Part shown: positions 25,622 to 29,535 of the stretch, piece by piece
Layout: every line of letters starts with the position of its first letter
Position numbering within the stretch: position 1 is the stretch's first letter
Source of the DNA: CAYQPF01 sp964419225
GTDB taxonomy: Bacteria; Cloacimonadota; Cloacimonadia; Cloacimonadales; CAYQPF01
DNA length: 29,535 bases
Reading direction: 5' to 3'
Assembly: GCA_964419225.1 (NCBI GenBank)
Contig: CAYQPF010000050.1
Coordinates: forward strand, 1-29,535
Notes under the pieces: generated by a model
What the model saw: only the letters and a program-made list of their open reading frames with translations
Database searches by the model: none
Told to the model about the DNA's origin: nothing
Position numbers and translations under genes: made by a program

Positions 25622-26614
25622 ATGAAAAAAATCACTGTTTTCATTATTGCTTTTTTAATACTGTTGGGAGGATGTAAATATTCAGACAATACAAATTCTG
25701 TCCCTGCTGATGTTACATATGAGAAAATGGGAACTCTCAGCCTGGCAGGAACTCCGCAAAAGTTGTTTTATAACAGCCAATTGAACAGAGTTTATGTTTA
25801 CAATGAGGAAAATGCTGTTTATGTGGTTGATTGCTCAAGCGTACTCTACCCAAGTGTTGCAACACAGTTTAGCGTAACTCAGGCAGCGTATAGCAATATT
25901 TTTGATATGACAACAGATAATGACAATTATTTATATTTTGCACTTGGTTCCAATGGCGTTAGTATATATGATCTTTATGGATCACCGGCTCAGGCTGGAA
26001 GCATATTTCCTGCCAATATTAAAGAGGTAGAGCTTATGAATACCGGTTACAAGACACTTTATCTCACCAATGCCAACAGAATTGAAAGTTATAATGTAGA
26101 GCAACCAAGCTACCCGACTCTGAAATCTTTTTATGAGGATATTAATTTAAATCTTAGTTTCTCTACATTGACAGTTACCCAAGGCTTAGTCTTTGCAGCC
26201 GCAAACACAAGAATGTATGTTTTTGATTCCAGCAATCCGAATATTATATCGAAGATAAAGCATTTGGATTATCTAAGCACTATCAGAAACATTATATTCC
26301 AGAACAATTATTTTGTTGTTATGACAGATTATGAGGCAAATATTTATAGCACATCCGATATAACACAGGATCAGGAGTTAAGCAGAATATATTTCAATCA
26401 AGCCCCGGATGCTGTACAACTAATAGGCAACCATTTGCTGATAGCTATTGACAATACGATTTCTCTTTATGATATATCCAATCCTGATATACCTGTTTTG
26501 CTGGACAATACAAGTTTTACACAATCTATTAAAGATGCCAAGTGGAGTGGGAATTATCTCTACCTGATCACCGATGAAGGGCTTGCTATCCTGAAGCTGA
26601 CGATTAATTCCTAA
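25622..26614 (+). CDS. LVIVD-repeat beta-propeller lipoprotein, 330 aa
   Basis: I place the start at ATG 25622 (MKKITVF). The in-frame GTG at 25583 is inside the preceding terminator. The box GGGAG at 25608-25612 is modest. The lipobox LLGGC (Cys18) marks a lipoprotein. Seven ~40-residue repeats follow, each carrying a short strand of the LVIVD type followed by a D/N and 'S-x-P' turn: VYVVDCSSVLYPSV, VSIYDLYGSPAQ, IESYNVEQPSYP, MYVFDSSNPNII, ANIYSTSDITQ, ISLYDISNPDIPV and LAILKL. This fits the LVIVD-repeat family, a predicted surface beta-propeller without known enzymatic role. It is convergent with the response-regulator operon, the 304-base gap between them carrying hairpins. Confidence 0.85.
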   Translation: MKKITVFIIAFLILLGGCKYSDNTNSVPADVTYEKMGTLSLAGTPQKLFYNSQLNRVYVYNEENAVYVVDCSSVLYPSVATQFSVTQAAYSNIFDMTTDNDNYLYFALGSNGVSIYDLYGSPAQAGSIFPANIKEVELMNTGYKTLYLTNANRIESYNVEQPSYPTLKSFYEDINLNLSFSTLTVTQGLVFAAANTRMYVFDSSNPNIISKIKHLDYLSTIRNIIFQNNYFVVMTDYEANIYSTSDITQDQELSRIYFNQAPDAVQLIGNHLLIAIDNTISLYDISNPDIPVLLDNTSFTQSIKDAKWSGNYLYLITDEGLAILKLTINS

Positions 26615-26918
26615 TTAAGAAAGTGACGTTTAATAGAACGCGGATTAACACGGAAAACGCAGTTAATCGCGGATTAGGAAGTTAATGTTCAGATTGGGTA
26701 CATTATACAATACATTCTTCAATTGTTAACTTTTAGAACTATCACACCAAAAAAGCAATAATATATCGTCCTAGTGGACGGGGACGGGTGGTTGTTCATA
26801 CCTGCAACTAAAGTTGCAGGCTATGCATCTTTAGTCCTACGGACTGATAGAGAATACCCTACATGCTTCAAGGACAAATGCAAGTGTAATTTGTCTCTAG
26901 TTCTTATTAGTTATATGC
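26615..26918. other. Convergent spacer with hairpins and degenerate repeats
   Basis: No gene. From ~26637 it holds ACGCGGATTAACACGG-type repeats of ~9-10-base period. It then has three palindromes: CGTCC-tagt-GGACG (26767-26780), CCTGCAACT-aa-AGTTGCAGG (26801-26820) and AGTCC-tac-GGACT (26833-26845). One or more may terminate transcription from both sides. Confidence 0.75.
26801..26820. terminator. Perfect palindrome between convergent genes, possible bidirectional terminator
   Basis: CCTGCAACTAAAGTTGCAGG is self-complementary over all nine flanking positions. No T-tract follows on either strand, so it may instead be a dispersed repeat. Confidence 0.4.
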
Positions 26919-27308
26919 TTAAAACTTGAACCATCTATCGATTTTTTCGGAAGCTTCACTTAAGATTTTTAAAATGAGATTGATATCCAAAGGTTTGACC
27001 AGATAATCGTCAAATCCTGCTAATCTTGCTCTTTTGATTTCGAAAGTGTTAGTATAACCTGTTATCGCAATGATTATTGATAAGGGATTGTCTTTTCTTA
27101 TTCTTTCACAAAGAGTAATTCCATCCTCATCCGGTAAAGACAGGTCTAAAAACATAACCATTATATTATTATTTTGAACTATCTCAAAAGCACCTTTACT
27201 ATCTCCTGCTTCAAAAATCTCGTAACCTTTGTAAGTAAATATTTGTTTGATTGTATCTCTTACCATTTCATTATCATCAACGATTAAAACTCTCTTCAAA
27301 GAACTCAT
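26919..27308 (-). CDS. Single-domain response regulator (REC), 129 aa
   Basis: A strong GGAGGAGG box precedes the ATG at 27308. The whole protein is one receiver domain: acidic pair Asp11-Asp12 (VLIVDDNE), phospho-acceptor Asp55 (FLDLSLPDEDG), Thr83 (IAITGYTN) and Lys105 (YLVKPLD). No output domain follows, so it is CheY-like or Spo0F-like and signals by binding a partner. It is the last gene of a minus-strand run, 53 bases after the CHASE2 cyclase, and may connect that cyclase with a histidine kinase encoded elsewhere. No kinase is in the window. Confidence 0.93.
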   Translation of the reverse strand: MSSLKRVLIVDDNEMVRDTIKQIFTYKGYEIFEAGDSKGAFEIVQNNNIMVMFLDLSLPDEDGITLCERIRKDNPLSIIIAITGYTNTFEIKRARLAGFDDYLVKPLDINLILKILSEASEKIDRWFKF

Positions 27309-27361
27309 CTATCCTCCTCCATGTCTATATTTCCTGATTGAATATAATTATATTTTCTTAA

Positions 27362-29215
27362 CTATTCGGATTTTACATCCAATAATTCGTAAATTTTTAC
27401 AGCATTATGTTTACCCTTAACCAAAACTTCTCCTAAGTATGCGACTTCCAGGAAATCCTTTGCTTTCAAATAGGTTGTTTCACTGATAATTATTTTATTT
27501 TTTGTCGGGTAATCTTTATTCAAAGATTCCAGTCTGGCCGAAAGGTTCACAGTATCACCGATTGCAGTATAGTCAAAAATCTGTTCAGAGCCAAGATTGC
27601 CGACAGTCACAGTACCAGTATTGACACCGATACCGATTTCGAAGGGAACACGGCCTTCACGGGTCCAACGTCCCATCATTTCATCGACTCTTCTCCGCAT
27701 TTCCAAGGCTACTTTACAAGCAACCAAAGCATCATTGCCGATATCTACAGGCGAGCCGAATAACGCCATGACAGCATCACCGATGAATTTGTCCAGTGTA
27801 CCTTTATTATGGATAATAATATCAACCATAGCGGTAAGATATTCTTTGAGATTCTGCACAACTTCTTTAGGTTCATACATTTCCGTATATGTGGTAAAAG
27901 CTCTGATATCTGACATTAAGATCGTGATTTCTTTTTGGGCACCGCCGTAAGATAATTTGCTGGGATCCTTGATCAGTTCATTCACCAGTTCAGAAGACAT
28001 ATAATGCTGAAAAGCTTCTTTGATAAATTTCTTTTCTTTAGCTGTTTTCAAATAGTGAGAAATCAAGGACACAACCCATAATACAATCAGCACAAGGGGT
28101 AATTCCAGAACAGGCAGAACCAGGTTTTGGGTTGAAAACAGATAATAAGTTATAGTAATGATAACGGCAATAGTAGCTAAGGTTATAGCTAAAGAGATAT
28201 TTGGCTTAATGAAAGAATTCAGCATATTGAACAAGAGAGCAAATGCAACTAAAATTAAAAAGTAGAGGAAATATGGCCAAGTAAAGAGAAAGTTCCGATA
28301 CAGAGCCATTTCAATGAAATTAGCATGAATTTCAACCCCTGGTGTCATCTGTTTTCCGATGAAAGGTGTATTGAAATTATCATGCAATTCATCAGCGGTA
28401 GAACCGATTAGTACAATTTTATCTTTGAACCGTTTTTCTTTCAGAAGATCATAGAAAGTATCAACATCGAAATCAGGCATAGTAAAACTACTGTCATCAA
28501 TTACATCAGCAATGGAATAAGTAGGAAAGGTTTTAGCCGGGCCGTAGTAATTAATTAAACAAGTAGTTCTGGAAAGTTTAGGTATTGTAATCGCACCAAT
28601 CCGGCAGGTTTTTCTCTTATCCATAATATTATTGATATTTGATCCAACCTGTGCAGCGTTGACGGATTTTACTCCGATTGAATAAATAAAATCGGTCTGG
28701 TATTTTTTGTAGAGATTATAAGTACGGACAAAACCGTCGTTATCGGCAAAGATATTGACAATTCCCCAGGAATTACCTGTTTCAGTTAACATACTGAGGG
28801 GTGGTAATACTTGTTTTTTTTCAAAACCAGTTTGAGAATCTTCGATTACTTTCCCGGAGAAGATAATGTTTTTGTATTTGGAGGCAGTTTGAGCCAGTAT
28901 TGAGTCTTCAGCAGCATCAGAATGCTCGGTAAACTCAATATCAAAGATGATCTGACTGGCTCCGGCCTTTTCCAGGTTATCAATTAAATGAGCAAAATAG
29001 GAGCGGGGAAATGGCCATCTTGTTTTAAAAGAATCGAAGGAAGCATCGTCAATAGCAACGATAACAACCTTTCCGGAAACAGCCCGACTCCCTCGTAAAT
29101 TAAAAAAGGTATCTTTGGCACGACTTTCAAAGTTGTACCAGAAATCTGTAATATAGAGTAGCTCAAGAGCTAAGACAACAATTATAGGAATTACAAAAAA
29201 CAGCCATTTCTTCAT
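27362..29215 (-). CDS. CHASE2-domain class III adenylate cyclase, 617 aa, membrane-bound
   Basis: The ATG at 29215 begins a basic/hydrophobic signal-anchor (residues 1-22). Residues ~30-300 form an extracytoplasmic CHASE2 sensor (DTFFNLRG, VVIVAIDDASF, RWPFPRSYFA, FDIEFTE, KIVLIGSTADELHD, PGVEIHANFIEMAL). Three membrane helices follow (~313-332, ~341-360, ~366-388), then a cytoplasmic class III catalytic domain (~427-600). All key residues are present: metal-binding Asp436 (SDIRAF) and Asp480 (IGDAVMALFG), base-selecting Lys476 and Asp548 (FDYTAIGD), and transition-state Asn557 and Arg561 (VNLSARLES). Lys with Asp favours ATP over GTP, so it should make cyclic AMP in response to an unknown periplasmic signal. 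It starts 2 bases after the stop of the outer-membrane-protein gene and has a poor box, so coupled translation is likely. Confidence 0.94.
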   Translation of the reverse strand: MKKWLFFVIPIIVVLALELLYITDFWYNFESRAKDTFFNLRGSRAVSGKVVIVAIDDASFDSFKTRWPFPRSYFAHLIDNLEKAGASQIIFDIEFTEHSDAAEDSILAQTASKYKNIIFSGKVIEDSQTGFEKKQVLPPLSMLTETGNSWGIVNIFADNDGFVRTYNLYKKYQTDFIYSIGVKSVNAAQVGSNINNIMDKRKTCRIGAITIPKLSRTTCLINYYGPAKTFPTYSIADVIDDSSFTMPDFDVDTFYDLLKEKRFKDKIVLIGSTADELHDNFNTPFIGKQMTPGVEIHANFIEMALYRNFLFTWPYFLYFLILVAFALLFNMLNSFIKPNISLAITLATIAVIITITYYLFSTQNLVLPVLELPLVLIVLWVVSLISHYLKTAKEKKFIKEAFQHYMSSELVNELIKDPSKLSYGGAQKEITILMSDIRAFTTYTEMYEPKEVVQNLKEYLTAMVDIIIHNKGTLDKFIGDAVMALFGSPVDIGNDALVACKVALEMRRRVDEMMGRWTREGRVPFEIGIGVNTGTVTVGNLGSEQIFDYTAIGDTVNLSARLESLNKDYPTKNKIIISETTYLKAKDFLEVAYLGEVLVKGKHNAVKIYELLDVKSE

Positions 29216-29217
29216 AA

Positions 29218-29535
29218 TTAAAATTTCTGACTAAACATAAAATTCCAGTTAGTATAGGTACTATTAGCTGATTCATCGGATTCATTTCTGAGAATCTTCC
29301 AACCAAATCCTGAAGAAAGCAGAGTATTTTTGAATACCTGATAATTAGCTCCTAAATCATAATACTGTACAGATTGTTCAGAAACAGCACCGCTCAAATA
29401 GGAATACCTCATACTTGTATAAGGAATAAATCTATCCTCAAACAAATTTGATTCTGCTCTTAAACTATAGGAATTATAGTTTGTTTTTTCATCACTTGTT
29501 AAGAGAACTTTCTTTTCTTCGTTAATTGATCTGGT
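29218..29535 (-). CDS. C-terminus of a probable outer-membrane beta-barrel protein (runs off right edge)
   Basis: The minus-strand frame is open from 29535 to a TAA at 29218-29220 (105 residues). Alternating polar/hydrophobic strands separated by turns (YNSYSLRAESNLF, FIPYTSMRYSYLSG, VQYYDLGANYQVF, TNWNFMFSQKF) and the terminal phenylalanine after an aromatic strand are typical of an outer-membrane barrel recognised by the Bam machinery. The true start lies beyond the window; the apparent start at 29445 is an internal TTG in frame. The stop lies 2 bases before the cyclase start, so the barrel is probably the upstream partner of the cyclase operon. Confidence 0.72.
   Translation of the reverse strand, partial: TRSINEEKKVLLTSDEKTNYNSYSLRAESNLFEDRFIPYTSMRYSYLSGAVSEQSVQYYDLGANYQVFKNTLLSSGFGWKILRNESDESANSTYTNWNFMFSQKF

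Overview
This is a low-GC window whose genes mostly encode exported surface proteins. Four large proteins end in a C-terminal module of the FlgD-Ig / type IX secretion sorting-domain type (YPNPFNPSTTI, then YNIKGQKV, then W(N/D)G, then SGIYF, ending in a basic K-M-x-x-K tail). With the beta-helix and FG-GAP secreted proteins, the CHASE2-type cyclase and the A/T-rich, repeat-laden spacers, this most resembles a Candidatus Cloacimonadota (WWE1) genome or a neighbour in the Fibrobacteres-Chlorobi-Bacteroidetes range. The assignment is an inference from protein style; there is no rRNA or other marker gene here.

Layout: (1) 1-414, minus strand, the N-terminal part of a leucine-rich-repeat protein running off the left edge. 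(2) 415-1409, non-coding and rich in palindromes and repeats. (3) 1410-4069, a two-gene unit: a secreted beta-helix protein and a secreted protein built of five ~75-residue repeats plus a fibronectin-like domain. (4) 4070-4549, repeats. (5) 4550-7924, an orphan SNF2-family ATPase. (6) 7925-8603, repeats. (7) 8616-10175, an FG-GAP beta-propeller surface protein whose start codon appears to be ATA. (8) 10176-11842, 1.67 kb without a convincing gene, holding a decayed IS21-like element and pyrimidine-rich repeats. (9) 11843-16617, a lipoprotein overlapping by 4 bp a large C39-like protease / beta-helix surface protein. (10) 16822-20886 and 20978-23395, two more large beta-helix surface proteins with C-terminal sorting modules. 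(11) 23719-25566, a periplasmic SurA/PpiD-type peptidyl-prolyl isomerase, then 25622-26614, an LVIVD-repeat lipoprotein. (12) On the minus strand from the right edge to 26919: the C-terminus of a probable outer-membrane beta-barrel, a CHASE2 adenylate cyclase and a single-domain response regulator, arranged like one operon.

The exported proteins may form a surface-adhesion or degradation set, with the isomerase a plausible folding factor for outer-membrane or secreted clients. The cyclase/regulator operon is a separate signalling unit.

The most unusual content is in the spacers. There are four arrays with an exact 9-bp period (ATGGACNNN, conserved six plus variable three), other 9-bp families, and a large set of short hairpins. 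A repeat element begins exactly at the stop codon of two different sorting-domain genes, and a 15-codon relic of a sorting-domain tail lies behind a third. I saw no tRNA, rRNA, CRISPR array or phage module.
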